64,000 bases of DNA. It comes from Polychytrium aggregatum. Its lineage: Eukaryota; Chytridiomycota; Chytridiomycetes; Polychytriales. The position numbers were made by a program, and so were the translations under genes. The notes under the pieces were generated by a model that searched no databases, was not told where the DNA came from, and saw only the letters and a program-made list of their open reading frames with translations. This document shows, one piece after another, positions 1-12,069 of this stretch; within the stretch, counting starts at the first letter, position 1; every line of letters starts with the position of its first letter. The stretch is from positions 868,001-932,000 of the forward strand of contig NW_026516212.1 of the NCBI RefSeq assembly GCF_025602895.1, given 5' to 3'.

Positions 1-3000
1 TGTCGACTGCAGCTCGCACGCGGCCTTGCTTTGGCCAGTGTTGACATCCTTGATCATATGGGCCTCATCCTGGTGACCAACACACAGAGAAATCAGAACA
101 TGCTGTATCCGGAAGTAGCGTACATTACCGTAGCCGTAACCGCAACCGCAACCACAACCGCACGTGGCAAAACGGGGCGCTGCTCAGCCGCCACGGCAAA
201 CAGGCAGACTCACCAGAACAACTCGATACCAGTGGATAGACAGCAGGGGAGAGACTTCATTGCCCGAGGTTTGATACCCCTTCTTCTTGTCTCGAGCCGG
301 CTTTGAGAACTCGATCGAAAGTACACTGTAGGTTGTGATGACAATGTCCTGCAGCGATCGCAGTATGTTGGATTAACCAGCACAGCGTTCCAATCAGTCG
401 AAAGCTAGCACTATATCTTCCAAGACCACTGCAAGACCACTGCAAGACCACTGCAAGACCTCGATCCCAAGCGTGCGGTATTGACAGTGCTGTCCAAACA
501 GACATCGAGCCATAGTAGCTCAGCTGGGTCAGCCGTACATGTGAAGCCAGAAAGTCGATGTTGCTGTTGCGGCCGGGGCCATGGTAGACATAAACCCTGA
601 ACGACTTGTTCTTGACGTGGGAATCGATCTGCTCTTCCCAATTGGAGATGATCGACAGCGGGCAAACAACCAGTGTTGCACGAGAAGGCTTCAAGGGATA
701 GCTGCACCCAAATGCCTCAGCCGGGGTTTGATAAGACACATCGGGCTGGCCCGAGAGCAGCAGCGAAATCACCTCGATGGTTTTGCCCAGCCCCATGTCA
801 TCGGCGAGGATACCCCCGAGCACGACCCGCGGGATTGTGTTTTCTTCCCTGTCGAGCACGAGGTTCTGCCATCGCCCCGCTCGGATGCGCTTCCAGATTC
901 CCTTGGACTCGAATGTCGGCGAGTTCAAATCGATATCCTGCTCGCGGTCAAGCATGAAGTGCAGGGCCTGCTTTTGGTGCTTGTATAGGGTGGTGGCGAG
1001 CCTCGGGTCTAGCGACAAACCAGATTCCGCCGCATGAGCCAAGAGTTAACAAAAGAGCATATCGCGATCCAGAGCCATGGTAAGGAGCAGATGCGAGTAC
1101 AGATAGTAAGCTGGCGAGTCCTGGCTCCGGAAATCAGCCAGATGCCGACTGGTGCAGCATTGCATGCACATGGTGATCGACATGGCAATCGGGTCACGCG
1201 GCAAAGTCCATACCTGGCTCGGCCTGTTCCCAAGACTGCGACTCGGCAAGACTCAGATACACGCGCTCGATCTGGCTTTCGACATCCTCCTGCTTGACGA
1301 CTGTCCGGGCCGGGATGACATAGCTTTCATAGGACGTCGCCATCGGGTTGAATACAGGAAACGCCGTCGTCCGTGTCGGGTTGAGCAATCGAAGCCCCTC
1401 GCTTTGCAGGGACTCTCCAACGATAAATGCGTTTTTCCGGGCGCCGTAGAAAACGATGCGGATTGACGCACTCATGCGCTGCGGTTCGGGAAGGAAGAGC
1501 GGCGCGTCAATTCAATTCAATTCAATTCAATTCAATTCAATTCAATTCAATTCAATTCAATTCAATTCAATGGCTCCACGATGCCCTGTCGCTGTCAGGG
1601 CCAGAGTAGGCAACAGCCATGAGATATGGACCATGGAACACTATGTCCAACGTCAGCTTACGTTGAACTGGGTCCTTTGAATCGTGGCAGATATACGAGC
1701 CATGGTGTTTATCTTGGAGTATGCCGAGGCAACGTTGGCCGGAAGCTGTCCGAGCTGAGAGACAGTGGAGATGCATGCAAATATGGTGCAGGATCAGCGA
1801 CTGATGCATCATATGCTTCTGTGAGCCGCTCACGGATCGCAGAAATATCGATTTAAGCCCATTTGGCCACTTACAATCATCTGGCGGTCGTCCACAACCA
1901 TCCACTTGACAGCTCCTGCAAGGATCGAGCCGGTGGAGCAATGAGGGACAGCGGTGAGCAACTGGTCGGGCAACTGCATCCTGGAGCTGCGCAACGAATG
2001 TATCTCGCACAAAGCATTGGTCGTCAGTCGCCGCGGCCAAGGGCATCTCGATTCCTCAACACCTACCAGCCCTATTGTTTCCAAGAGGCTCCACAACACC
2101 CTGGAACCGAACCTTGTGTTCTCGGCGGTTCGGATCCAACTGCGCAGCGACCGGGTCAAAGCCCTCGATGTAGTTGTCGATTTGGCCATAGCAAACTAGC
2201 TCCGATATGGGCAAATTGCACAGCTCCTCGTGCTGCTGTTTGCGGAGTTCGGCATGGCGCTGCATTTCGACCGAAATTGCGGGCTCGGTCTTGGTTACGG
2301 CACCGACGGCGTCGTCCGCTGTGAGATCGATCGGAGCAGCGGTTGGCTTGTGGCGCCGGGCATCATCCTCATCTGTAAGATCAATCACGATGGCCTTTGA
2401 GTTCTCGCGGGCGCCGGCCTCGACGCTCGGATCGACCTTGATCCGTTTTTCGGGCTGTGTGGCAGCTGGATGGCCAGACGACATACTGGTCGCCGGCTCG
2501 CCCTGACTCGAGACGCTGGCGTCAGGATTCTTCTCGTTTGAATGCCTGCTATGAGAATGGCCGTGGTTGGAATGAGCCTGCTTCTTGATCAAGTTATGAT
2601 ACCGGTCCCGGAAGAAGCGCTTCAGTTCCGTCAGTTCGTCATGAAAGGCTATTTTTTGTTTCGCTTCGAAATCCTGAACAATCAATTCGGGGTTTGACAG
2701 CCCCTGGTTCATGATCCGGTGTTTTTCCTGCTTTAGGCGATCAGAGTACTTGCTTTGCAACGCCGACAGCCGCTCTTCATATTGTATTTTTAGGGCTACG
2801 ATATCGGGGTGCTCCTTATCAACGGATCGCAAGCGGCGATGCTCGGGGTGCCCAGATGAGCCACCTTCAGTCGAGGATGCCTGCGTCGCGACTGGGAGAG
2901 GGGGCGCCGCCTGATCGATTTCCAATCCTGGGTTCGCAGATTGAGGCGGCGAGTCTGAGGCGGCATCGGATTTCGAAGGAAGCGCAGGGGCGGTTGGGGG

Positions 3001-3957
3001 TTCGTGTTGGTGTCGGACTGGCGAGGATGGCTGCAAACTCTGGGGCTCGGATTTCGACCCGGCGGCAGCATCCGAGGATATATGCGCCAAGGAAGCGGAT
3101 TCCAGAATCGTCTTGGAGTCCTCTGGGTCAACGGACATTTCAGTGTCCGGGATCGGAAGGGGCTCACGCTGCGAATGCTGCTGTGGCGGCACTTGCGGCG
3201 ATATTTGAGGAAGCAAAGGAGTGGGCTGTGAAGGTGGATATCGGTACAGTGCAACTTGGTCGGTCGGTGGGACCTGGTATTGGTGGAAGTAGAATTGCTG
3301 AGAGCCAAGGCCTTGGTGCTGCTGGTGCTGCTGCTGGTGCTGCGGGTGCTGCTGGTGCTGCTGTTGAAGCTGGTGCTGTCGAAGCTGCTGTTGCTGGTGT
3401 TGAAGCTGCTGTTGCTGGTGTTGAAGCTTTTGAAGCTGCTGTTGCTGCTGAAGCTTTTGAAACTGTTGCATTAGAAGCAGCTGCTTTTGCGGATCGATAA
3501 GTTGCTGCTGTTGGCTCTGCTGTTGGTGGTGGTGCTGGCGGAGGGCATGTCGATGGAGTGGGTCCGTAGCCGACATCTGTGGCGTGAGGTTGGAGTGCCC
3601 AAAACGATCTGGTTGGGGGGATGATGATCCCGGCGGAGGGTAGAAGAGCGAGTAGACGGAATCAACGGCTTCGGGTGCCCATGAGACGGATGAATTGACG
3701 ACCGAAAGCCTTGGCGCCATCGTGGATTGCGTTTGAGCATGGATATTCATGGCAGGTTCGGGGGTCAATGGCACAGGCACAGGTACAGGCACGGAGGGCG
3801 GAGCGACATCGGCAAGAGGAACAGGCTCAGGCCGACGATTATTAATTACAGGTCCCGACAGATCCTCGGCATCAGATATCGTCCTCTCTGACGACGATGG
3901 AGAGGCGGTCGACGCAGGATAATTTGTAATGGCGATTTGCGGCTGGAAGAGATCCAT
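1..3957 (-). CDS. SNF2-family DNA translocase, HLTF/RAD5-like (3' end outside window)
   Basis: A superfamily 2 ATPase of the kind that remodels stalled replication forks or chromatin. Exons that keep phase are 3957-2067, 1915-1875, 1478-1214, 1008-539, 348-214 and 70-1. The first exon encodes about 630 residues of low complexity, with a long Gln/His-rich tract and then a coiled-coil-like charged region. Motif I (GGILADDMGLGKT) lies near residue 800. A DIVITTYSVL block follows, and joining the last two exons gives WYRVVL-DEAH (motif II). The gene then leaves the window, so helicase motifs III-VI and any RING domain are not visible. The HLTF/RAD5 placement rests on motif order and on the short fungal-type block before the ATPase. 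I cannot show a HIRAN domain. Start chosen at the ATG opening MDLFQPQ; an open frame continues upstream but looks like untranslated DNA. Confidence 0.82.
421..460. repeat. 11-bp tandem repeat inside an intron
   Basis: About 3.6 copies of an 11-bp unit (CAAGACCACTG on the plus strand). It lies in the SNF2 gene intron 349-538. Read on the gene strand, every copy contains CAG, so the intron carries several potential false 3' splice sites before the used CTGCAG. Confidence 0.85.
1507..1570. repeat. Pentanucleotide microsatellite (TCAAT)n
   Basis: About 12-13 near-perfect copies of a 5-bp unit. It lies in the SNF2 gene intron between the exons ending at 1875 and starting at 1478. Confidence 0.95.
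3315..3545 (-). repeat. Imperfect CAG/CAA-rich coding repeat (polyglutamine/histidine tract)
   Basis: Read on the minus strand this is a run of CAG, CAA and CAT codons within the first exon of the SNF2-like gene. It gives a Gln-rich tract broken by Leu, His and Lys. CAG and CAA codons are mixed. Confidence 0.85.
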
Positions 3958-4739
3958 GTTTGGAGCCGATGAGAGCAGGTCGGGACAGCGGAGCAAGAGA
4001 CGAGGGCGGATGGTAGGCAGGCAGATGCGGCGAAGGCAGTGGCGGCGGTGCGGGAGGGAGGATGCAGCAGCCCCAGCAGTGATTGCTCGATGCAAAGCGG
4101 TGGTAGATGGAGGCAAGGCCGCCAGCGCTGTTGCTGTTCTGCAAAGACACGAGTACCAGCACAAATGCATAAAAATAGCGAGAGGGCCAACGAGAGCAGC
4201 GAGAGACAGCGAGGGCGTGCGCGGGGACGGGGGCGTGACTCGGTGTGACGAGGCCTGAGCATCGGGGATGCTGCCCATGCTTGTGGTTCTGCGGGTGTTG
4301 CTGCTGGGGGGGGGTTGTTGCTGGCCGGGGCTGTGAGGGAGACACTGGCTCTCGGGATCCTGCACAGGGCGGGCCTGGGAAGGTGCCAGAACGTTGCTCG
4401 AGCTCGCTTGGGACTCAGCCCCATCCACCGAGCGGCAGCGACGAGTACTGCCACATCGGATCGACGCCAGTATCACCGAGCCCAAGTTGCTCCGTCGATA
4501 TGGCGCTGCCCGAGCTGCGATTTGGATTTGCACGGCCATGTCCGCCGCCAAGTATATGTATGGGCAAACACTCGACGTGCAGGGCCAGGCGCCCAGAGTA
4601 GAATGTGATATTCGCTGTCGACGGCACGATCCTATGCAGCTCTATCGAAGGATGTGCGCTTTCATGTTCAGGGTCGCCGAACCATTGGCGGCAGTCCAGC
4701 AGAATCGGGAGACTCCATCAACAGAGCCCCCGCCGCGAG

Positions 4740-6348
4740 TCACAACTCATCATGGCCGTTGTCGGGATAGAGCGCATTCACGGTCTCGTCGTTGAGGATC
4801 TCGAGTGCGGCATATCCAAAGCCATAGTAACGGCTGATGCCGACGTCGATCACAAAGACTTTGCCGCCACAGCGCTTGAGGATCTTGCCACTTTGCTGGG
4901 GCGTATGGCCAACGACCATGCGCTTTGCCTGGACAGGAGCAGCAGAGACAGCAACGCCGACCCAGGTCAGAAGACTGCTGTGAACCGCACGGAACTTGAG
5001 AGGCTCGCGGCTGGCCATCTGGGCAAGAGTAATCATGGCGACACGATACGCAACGAGGCTTCATCAAGCTGGCGGTCCAAAGATACTCATAGGAATGCCT
5101 GCCGCCGAGATGTGTGCCGTGTCTGCACTTACGCCCAAGTAGTTGAGAGCTTGCTCAAGCACGGCACACTCGGTTGCCTCTGGGTTGGATGCATAACCGC
5201 GATACCAGATGGGACTTTTTCCATCAAAGATAGCCTGGCGATGGATCTGGTCGGGAGGAAGAGTCAAGGCAGCCCTGGCCATTTCGTTGAGCTTGCGGAC
5301 GCCGTGCCGGGCCCAAGACGGATGGATGCTGAGGCAGAAGAGACACACCACCATCAGCATGATCACTTGGCTCGTCCGCATACTCCCGATAGCCTCGCGC
5401 CGTCGGTCCACCAAACAATATCAACACCGCTGCATGCACTTGAGCGCCGCAGCGACTCTTACCCGCCATGGACAAATACCGTGCCGCCGACCTTGGTGGT
5501 GATGCCGAGACCCCGGAGCCATGAACCCAGCTCGCCCTTGGCACTCCATTCGTGCGCACGCTGCTCGTCGCCTCCAAACGAAGCAAAGTCCTCCGGGGTC
5601 ACGTATCGCAGGTCGTTGGCCATATTCATGACCTCGTGGTTACCGAGAAGGGGAACGACTCGCCCGCCGGCTTCTTTGGCCTGCTTCTGGAGACGCCGCA
5701 TCATATCGTAGAGCTTGATAGTATCGGGCCCGCGATCGACAACATCGCCCTAAGCGGCGGAGAGTCTGGCGTAAGGTCCGGGTGCCGCCATGGCGCAACG
5801 TAGGAGATGACAATCTATGCCCGAGCTTCCGCACAAGGCATCGAGCTCCGTAGCAGCAACCTCGGAGAGCGCACGGACGAGTGGGAGGTATATATCGCTG
5901 GCGGGGAGGGAGGACAATCGCAGCACGCCGCTCGTCGGATGTTCGGCCAGGTTGCCTTTGTCTTACCGTTTGGACAAAGGTTGTAGATCCTCCAACCCAG
6001 TCACCATTCTTGTCGGTGATGTTGGCGAGCATCAGCACCTCTGAGGGAGGGACAATGCTGGTTAGCGGGGCTCGCTGCTGGGCAAGGCATGGCAAGCCAA
6101 GATGCTTGCTCAGACAGCAACAGCATCACTGCTGCGACAGCCGCACTATGTAGCGCCATCCACAGGGCACTCTCAATGAATGGCCGTAGGTGCCGCTTAC
6201 TGAGGGTGCTTGGATAGTCGCTGTGGAAGTCACCAACGGCAACAACCCGTGCGGGCGCTGGCTTGGATGGCACTTCACGAGCGTCTGCGACATGACTGCA
6301 TCCCAAGAGGGCAGCGACACCAAGCACAAGGGCGACGATCTGCTTCAT
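4740..6348 (-). CDS. Shewanella-like (SLP) metallophosphatase with C-terminal HDEL
   Basis: A PPP-type calcineurin-like phosphoesterase. Five exons keep phase (6348-6201, 6040-5967, 5749-5463, 5328-5133, 4928-4740) and give about 297 residues. A hydrophobic N-terminus (MKQIVALVLGVAALLGC) looks like a signal peptide. Metal and phosphate motifs follow in order: GDFHSDY, GDVVDRGPD, LLGNHEVMN, VFVHGG and VVGHTPQ. This set, with WYRGYA and VIDVGISRYYG, matches the Shewanella-like group found in bacteria, plants and fungi. The last four residues before the stop are HDEL, the canonical ER-retrieval signal, so with the signal peptide the enzyme is predicted to sit in the ER lumen. Substrate unknown. 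Confidence 0.88.
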
Positions 6349-6413
6349 TGCGGTGTTCGGGGCTGGTGGGTGTACGGCTCGCTCAGGACGATCTTGGTTA
6401 AGGTGCTGGTCGG

Positions 6414-6470
6414 CAGACGGCAGATGGCAGATGGCAAACGGCAGATGGCAGATGGCAAACGGGAGATGGT
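6414..6470. repeat. Short tandem repeat upstream of the SLP phosphatase
   Basis: Imperfect 7-bp units (GCAGATG / GCAAACG) repeated about eight times, some 65-120 bp 5' of the phosphatase start codon. Confidence 0.8.
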
Positions 6471-6611
6471 CCATCGACGCGCAGGCCCGCAATTCTGTCA
6501 TTCGGTTGCCTGAGCGGCTGACAGACCAACACCCGTCAGGCCCTGACATATGCTCTGTCCGAGTGCCGAGCAATACACAGGCTCTCTGGAGCAAATGGCC
6601 CATCGTACAGG

Positions 6612-7522
6612 CTAACATATGTGGTATTCGCCAAGCTGCCGCTCCCACCGGCGTTCGTCTTCGACAGCCCTTTCGCTCCACTGCTGCCGCTCAGCGCCCG
6701 TCAGGCCTTTCCACTTGAGCAAGACTGCCTGGTATTGTTCGGCTGGGGGAGATCGTTCGAACACGGACAGTAGGTCCCAAAATATACGAATCAGAAGGTA
6801 CCCACCGGCACTGTCGATAGCTTGCGTTCGCATAGACGGAGCTGATGCACGGCAAAGAACCTACCAGCGGATGATCCGGGATCGACGACTGCCATCTGAG
6901 GAGCGACATGCTCGATGAAGAGAGCCAGGGCCGAGCGTGGAGGCAACCCAGCATCCAGCGGCGAGCTGTCAGTCTGGACCGCAGATCTCCGGCACCCAAG
7001 ACACTCCGAGTTTGCCTTCCAAGTACTTCCGTCTTCGTAAAACTCCTTTTTCCAGATAGGCACAGTTGCCTTGAGCTCATCGATCAGCCACGAACATGCA
7101 GCAAGGGCCTCCTGGCGATGCGGGCTCGTGACGACGATGATGACGCTGGCCTCGGCGACAGGCACGACTCCGATGCGGTGGACGATTGCTTGATGGGTGA
7201 TTTCAGGCCACCGCTGTCTGGCCTGGGCAAGGAGCTCCAGGAGGGCCTTGTGGGCCATGGGCTCGTAGGCCTCATACTCAAGCCGCAGGACCCGTTTGCG
7301 GACGCCGTCGACGACAAAGTGGTCGCGAGTGGTGCCAGTGAAGGTTGCAATAGCGCCGTCCTGGCCATCTCGGACCAAGAGAAGCAGCGGGTCGAGAGAA
7401 ATTCGGTCGGCGGTGATGGAGACGTGGTCTATCGGTGCAGGCGGTGCTTGAGGCGGGAGCATGTCTCTTGGAGTTTGGGATGATTCGTGGAGGTCAGCGG
7501 ATGCGTTTGATGATGGCAGCAT
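6612..7522 (-). CDS. MOCS2B: Molybdopterin synthase catalytic subunit (MOCS2B/MoaE), with possible C-terminal extension
   Basis: Large subunit of molybdopterin synthase, which adds sulfur to precursor Z in molybdenum cofactor synthesis. The family blocks are clear: GAIATFTGTTRD, LEYEAYEPMA, VHRIGVVPVAEASV, SPHRQEAL, and ATVPIWKKEFYEDGS followed by WKANSEC. The family normally ends soon after that last block. Two 3' models exist. Without splicing, the frame runs to 6791. A phase-correct intron (6995-6811, GT-AG) instead joins an exon ending at 6612, adding about 65 residues (KWKGLTGAERQQW, then an Arg/Glu-rich helix) that resemble part of an HMG box. The core assignment is firm; the tail is not. 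Start taken at MLPSSNAS; the frame is open further upstream. Confidence 0.85.
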
Positions 7523-8488
7523 GGTGTCGCCCTGTCGGTGTCGTGAGCTGTATGCCGTCTTGATGCCGTCTTGATGCCGTCTTGATTCATTGCGGGATGG
7601 ATATGGTCCGGGACGGATCCCATCTGGACGCGATTTGATTGGCCGCCTCACAGCGCTCAGCCCTAGTGTGTGCGACATAGCGTCGCACGCGTCTTTGGCG
7701 ACGCAGCCCTTGCCCTAGCCATCTGTGTTTAGTGGGGCTCTTGGCTGCACCGATTCTGCTCCTTCTTTCGTCCAAGCATCACAAGTTCTCTTTCCACTAG
7801 GGAGTGATTATATTCATCAGGTTGGCGATCCATCCATGCATCCATCCACCCATCCACCCGCCCATCCATCCATCCATCCATCGATCTGTCCATCTGTCCA
7901 TCTGTCCATCTGTCCGGCTGTCCGGCTGTCTGTCTATATCTGTCTGCCAGCGATGCGACTCAGCTATCAGCCTTCAACCCGAGCGGCCTTTGAGCCGGAT
8001 TGAATTTGCAAATTTCGACACCCACCAAGGGCCGGCGCGTGCGGGATCGATCGGGAATCAGACCATCGAGTCAGCAAAGGATATACATCTCGGGCTTTAT
8101 CTGGACACCTCCGACGCAGCCCAGCTTGGCTTGGGATCGGCGCCGTCGCCCCCATACGCTTTCGTTATGAACGCCGATCGACCTGGTCACGGGCAGTATT
8201 GGCGATAGGAGGATGATGCGCGACGGCTCTGGATATCGCGGCAGCCGAGCAACTCTTCCTACTGCAGCGCGGCGCATTGCATGGATCGGCGGCATATCAA
8301 CATTGCGGACCAGATCGACGGAGAGATCCATGTCGAACTGGCGGTTGCTGTGGAGCCAAGCATACCAAGACAGACAGCGATAGACAGACGAGCAGCCACA
8401 GACCCTCCTGGCACTCTCCTGCCAATGGACTTGATCAGCGCCTATTCAGCAACCACTAAATTTGTCGGCTGCTTGCGCTCTGCTAGAA
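7523..8488. other. Intergenic region between MOCS2B and RPL31
   Basis: Holds a 13-bp triplication near 7554-7585 and a CCAT/CTGT microsatellite. It probably contains divergent promoters for MOCS2B and RPL31. No convincing gene seen. Confidence 0.6.
7825..7948. repeat. Compound microsatellite (CCAT)n then (CTGT)n
   Basis: Tetranucleotide runs of CATC, passing into GTCCATCT and CTGTCCGG units, then CTGTCTGT. Intergenic, about 550 bp upstream of RPL31. Confidence 0.92.
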
Positions 8489-9151
8489 ATGGCCAAGGAT
8501 CAGCAGAAGAGCACCAAGAAGTCGGCTCTCAACGAGGTCGTCACCCGTGAATACACCATTCACCTGCACAAGAAGGTCCACAACACGTAAGTTGAGATCA
8601 GGCCCAGACCAAACCAGTCCGCCAGCAACGGCAGCAGCGCCGCCGACAGAAGATACCCGGCGGGCCTGCGGTCGCTGAACTGAACGGCGCTCCCCAGCTG
8701 CAACACCGAGACCTGACCGCCCTTTGGCCACCTTTGCCAACAGCACCTTCAAGAGACGTGTTCCCACCGCCGTCAAGGTTGTCCGCGCCTTCGCTCAGAA
8801 GACCATGGGCACCACTGATGTCCGTCTTGACCCTTCGCTCAACAAGCACCTGTGGTCCCACGGTGTCAAGACTGTTCCCCACCGTCTCCGTGTTCGCCTT
8901 GCTCGCAAGCGTAACGATGCCGAGGATGCCAAGGAGAAGTTCTACACCTACGTCACCCCCGTCGTTGTCGCTTCTTTCAAGGGTGAGCTCAGTTTCTCGA
9001 TTGCGCTGTTGTTGTGCGATGCGATGCGGTGGCTGTGTTGCGATGCTTGCGCCCTGATCAGTGGAATCGCCTTTCTGTTCCCGCCAACTGACCTTTGTTT
9101 TTTTTGCTCTGCGGTTCGACAGGCCTCCAGAGCCAGAAGATTGATGAGTAA
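8489..9151 (+). CDS. RPL31: 60S ribosomal protein L31 (eL31)
   Basis: Cytosolic large-subunit ribosomal protein at the peptide exit region. Three exons (8489-8586, 8744-8982, 9123-9151) keep phase and give 121 residues, the usual size. Family signatures are [14 protein letters not shown] near the start, then [13 protein letters not shown] and [14 protein letters not shown], with a LQSQKIDE end. The second intron has a T-rich tract before its acceptor. Complete and apparently functional. Confidence 0.96.
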
Positions 9152-9677
9152 ATCTGAGTTGTTGTGATGTTTCCAATAAAGGGCCATGACTTCTATATCG
9201 CTGCGCTCTTTCCGGCCGTGTCGATGCTGCTTGCACTCCGCTCAGCGGTATTTCACCCAAACGCCACCGATCATCCAGCGTCGACCGAGTCCGAGCCACA
9301 TTTCCAAGTCTGCTGTTGTTGCAAAGCCAGGGTCGTGTGTCCGGCTCAGGTCCTGTGCTCAGCTGGGATCACCCAGGAAACGGATGTTGATGGATGGCCG
9401 CGCAGACGAGGCACAGCAAGCATGCAGCCGGGTGGACATGTGCCGGCTCGTCCACACATATCCACAACATCGCATCGGCTCCCCGATGCGCTCTGGCGAC
9501 CGTCCCGTCTGGCCGAGTTCCATCCGCCAAAGTCCAAGCGGTCTGTCCGAAGCGCCTGTCGGGGTTGGTCGAGCAGCCCCACGTTCTCTTGGTCCGCTCT
9601 GCGCAACAGCGCCATGAGGACCATCTTTGCTCTTGCCAATCCACCTCCCGCCCTTCACTCCCGGTCTGTTCGACAAC
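9152..9677. other. Intergenic region RPL31 / TVP38-like gene
   Basis: Several overlapping open frames cross this stretch, but none has recognisable protein character or clean splice sites. It probably holds the RPL31 3' UTR and the promoter of the next gene. Confidence 0.5.
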
Positions 9678-11621
9678 ATGCCCCAGCGCAACGCAGTCGT
9701 CGGCGCCAGGAATGCCCTCTGGGCCACAGCCGCAGCTGCGATCTTTCTCGCTCTGGGCGTCATAGGGTATTCGGTGGGTTTTGTCGGATCCTGCTGCCGG
9801 GCATCTCGCACTCGCGGGACACTCTGTCTGTCGTTGGTAGAAAAGACAGCACCGCTTCTTCGCCGTGCGCCCCGTGCAGAGATCTGCTCTGACTGGTTTG
9901 TCCACTTGCCTGTGTCCGTGGAAACCTCCCAAATAGCATCAAGAGCAGATCAAGGCCATGTGGCATGGACTGATGCTCTGGATTCAGAACCACACTATTG
10001 AGGGATCCGTTGTCTACATTGTTCTCTTTGCACTTGCCTGCTGTGTCCTTGTCCCAGGTAACTCGCTGCCGAGAGAGCGAATGAGGAGTTGTTTGTGGAC
10101 GACCGGGCCAGAGACGTCTCGACGATCGAATCCCACCTGTCTTTGTCGTGGCTGGGAGAACTCGATGGGAGCAACGGGCTCCCTACGCTTGAGAGGATTG
10201 CGAAATGGAAGATATATCCAAAGGCTCTGTCGTCTTTGGAGCTGATGACCAAGACCGTCGACACCGACCACTTACGCACTCTGCGCCCTGCCTCGTCCTG
10301 CTCGTGCCCTCCCTGGCGAACGACAGCCTCGCTGGTGACTCTGCTGGCAGGGTTTCTGTTCCGTCCCCTCTGGGTGTCGCTCCTGATTGTCCTCGCAGGA
10401 TCTCAGCTGTGCCTCCTCGTCAGCTATCTCCTCGGCCAGTCGCTGTTCCGGCCCGTCATCGAAGAATGGATCCACGGGTCGCACTATTCTGTCCTCGACC
10501 AGGCCATCAGCATCGAAGGTCTGTCGGGCTGCCCTTGCTTTCGGTGGCTGTCAACTGATGTCTCCTCCGTGCGCTGCTCCAGTTCTGGCGTTGGCTCGGG
10601 CTCACCCGAATTTTGCTCTGCAGGATTCAAGCTTGTGGTCTTGTTCCGCCTGTCGCCGATCATGCCCTTCGGCATCACCAACTACCTGCTCTCTCTGACT
10701 CAAATCCCGGTAAAAGCCTCTGCAGCCTTCACCAGCGATTCAGACTGTGCCTGATCGCAGCTCTGCATCTACATCTCCCCGAGGCCAGTTTTGCTGATAC
10801 CCGGCCGTCACGACATCGGTCGGAATCTCTGATTGCTCGCGCACTCCCCCTGCAGTATCACACCCTCGCGGCAGCAACCCTGGTTGGAAATGTGCCCGGC
10901 GCCGTGACATTCAGCTTCCTGGGCAGTGTCATGAGCGACATTTCTGGCGCCGGAGACTATGAGATGGACCGCCGAAGTAAGTCCCTCGCCGACAGCATCC
11001 TCTTGAAACAACGATGCTGGCCCGCATCCTGACCGAGCTTTCCTTGCAACGGGCAACTCCAGGCCGCCTCATGACCGCACTGCTTTCGCTCGACTTTATG
11101 GTCATCACCGTCGTGTACATCAGCCTGATCTCGCAGCGAGCCCTGAGACTCGCCAGCTACAATCCCGTGCCCAGTTCCGAGACCGCCCAGGACAGCGATC
11201 CCGAGGAGAATCAGATCATTGTCGAGGACGAGGACGATGCTGCTAATGCCGCCGACACTGACGACACTCTCACTCCAAGCGGCATCATTCCGTCGCGCCG
11301 ACGCACTTCTGGAGGTGATTTGCCACCCAGGCTGTGCGAAGATGAGTCGGCTGCGAATGCCGAGAGCAGGTAGGATTCGTGGAGCCAGCATACACTCCCC
11401 TCGCATCTTGACAACGACATTGACAGTGTTGGTTCTGACTCGGCCTGTGTGCTCTATTGTCGGAAAGTGCTTTGGATGGCTCTGGAGAAGCTGCCGTCGC
11501 TGCTTCCGGTCCTCCGTCGCATGATTTTAACGCCAGCGAAAAGCGTGTCCTCTACATGACGGTCGGTGCGCTCGTCGGCATCAGCGTCGTGGGATTTCCA
11601 CTCATCTGGCTCTTTGCCTGA
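9678..11621 (+). CDS. TVP38/TMEM64-family (VTT domain) membrane protein
   Basis: Multi-pass protein of the DedA/VTT superfamily; eukaryotic relatives act in the Golgi/ER and lipid scrambling. Seven exons keep phase: 9678-9773, 9946-10057, 10327-10518, 10624-10709, 10856-10976, 11063-11369 and 11468-11621, giving about 355 residues. The VTT core is visible as LAGFLFRPLW, then FKLVVLFRLSPIMPFGITNY, then GNVPGAVTFSFLGS. After the core come one helix, an acidic Ser-rich stretch (about residues 255-320) and a last hydrophobic segment (VGALVGISVVGFPLIWLFA) before the stop. The family is well supported; exact function is not known from sequence. Confidence 0.85.
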
Positions 11622-12069
11622 ATACCGAGCATTGCGGCTCATCCCGTATTCATTCTGTCGTTCTGCATGAGCTTGACGTGGCCAGATTATCGTCATCAGA
11701 TTATCGTCGCCAGTCGGGCACGGCTCTACTCCGTGTGTTCGCCGACAGCCTTTGAGGAGTCCATATATCCCATCCAGGCACTCACAGCTTCGACAGGCGT
11801 GGCGCCATGAACACGATGCATGTGCAAACAGCACGGTCCAGATTGGAGGGAACATGTGTGCTCGGTGTAGCTTGCTTCATTTCTCAAACGTTGTGCATTT
11901 GGCAACATGGTCAAAGCAACGGCCAAGGCAACATGGCCAAGGTAACAACTCTCAAGGCGCCATGTTCTCTGCGCCTCGGCTGCTGGCCATCTGCTCGGGA
12001 GTCGAATTGAGATTGCTACAGATTTACTCCTGGTCCGTTCCGCGCGAGTGTTCTTGAGCAGCGTCGGGT
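11622..12069. other. Convergent intergenic region
   Basis: Lies between the 3' ends of the TVP38-like gene and the PEP-mutase-family gene. I see no gene or clear repeat here. Confidence 0.5.

Noticed and set aside
1567-2046. Separate 159-codon minus-strand gene
   Set aside because: It overlaps the SNF2 gene introns and a microsatellite; phase-correct splicing through 1915-1875 and 1478-1214 explains the region better.
3315-3545. Leu-rich or Ala/Glu-rich proteins on the plus strand opposite the polyQ tract
   Set aside because: Any frame through a CTG/CAG repeat gives homopolymer-like peptides; the coding strand is set by the flanking SNF2-like exon.
4245-4551. Start of the SNF2-like protein at 4551, 198 codons upstream
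   Set aside because: The extension is Pro/Ser/Ala low complexity with several ATGs; the ATG at 3957 has a plain 5' leader. I could not exclude the longer form.
7825-7948. CRISPR-like or telomere-like array
   Set aside because: Units are 4 bp with no spacers and do not match a telomeric repeat; ordinary microsatellite in a eukaryotic genome.
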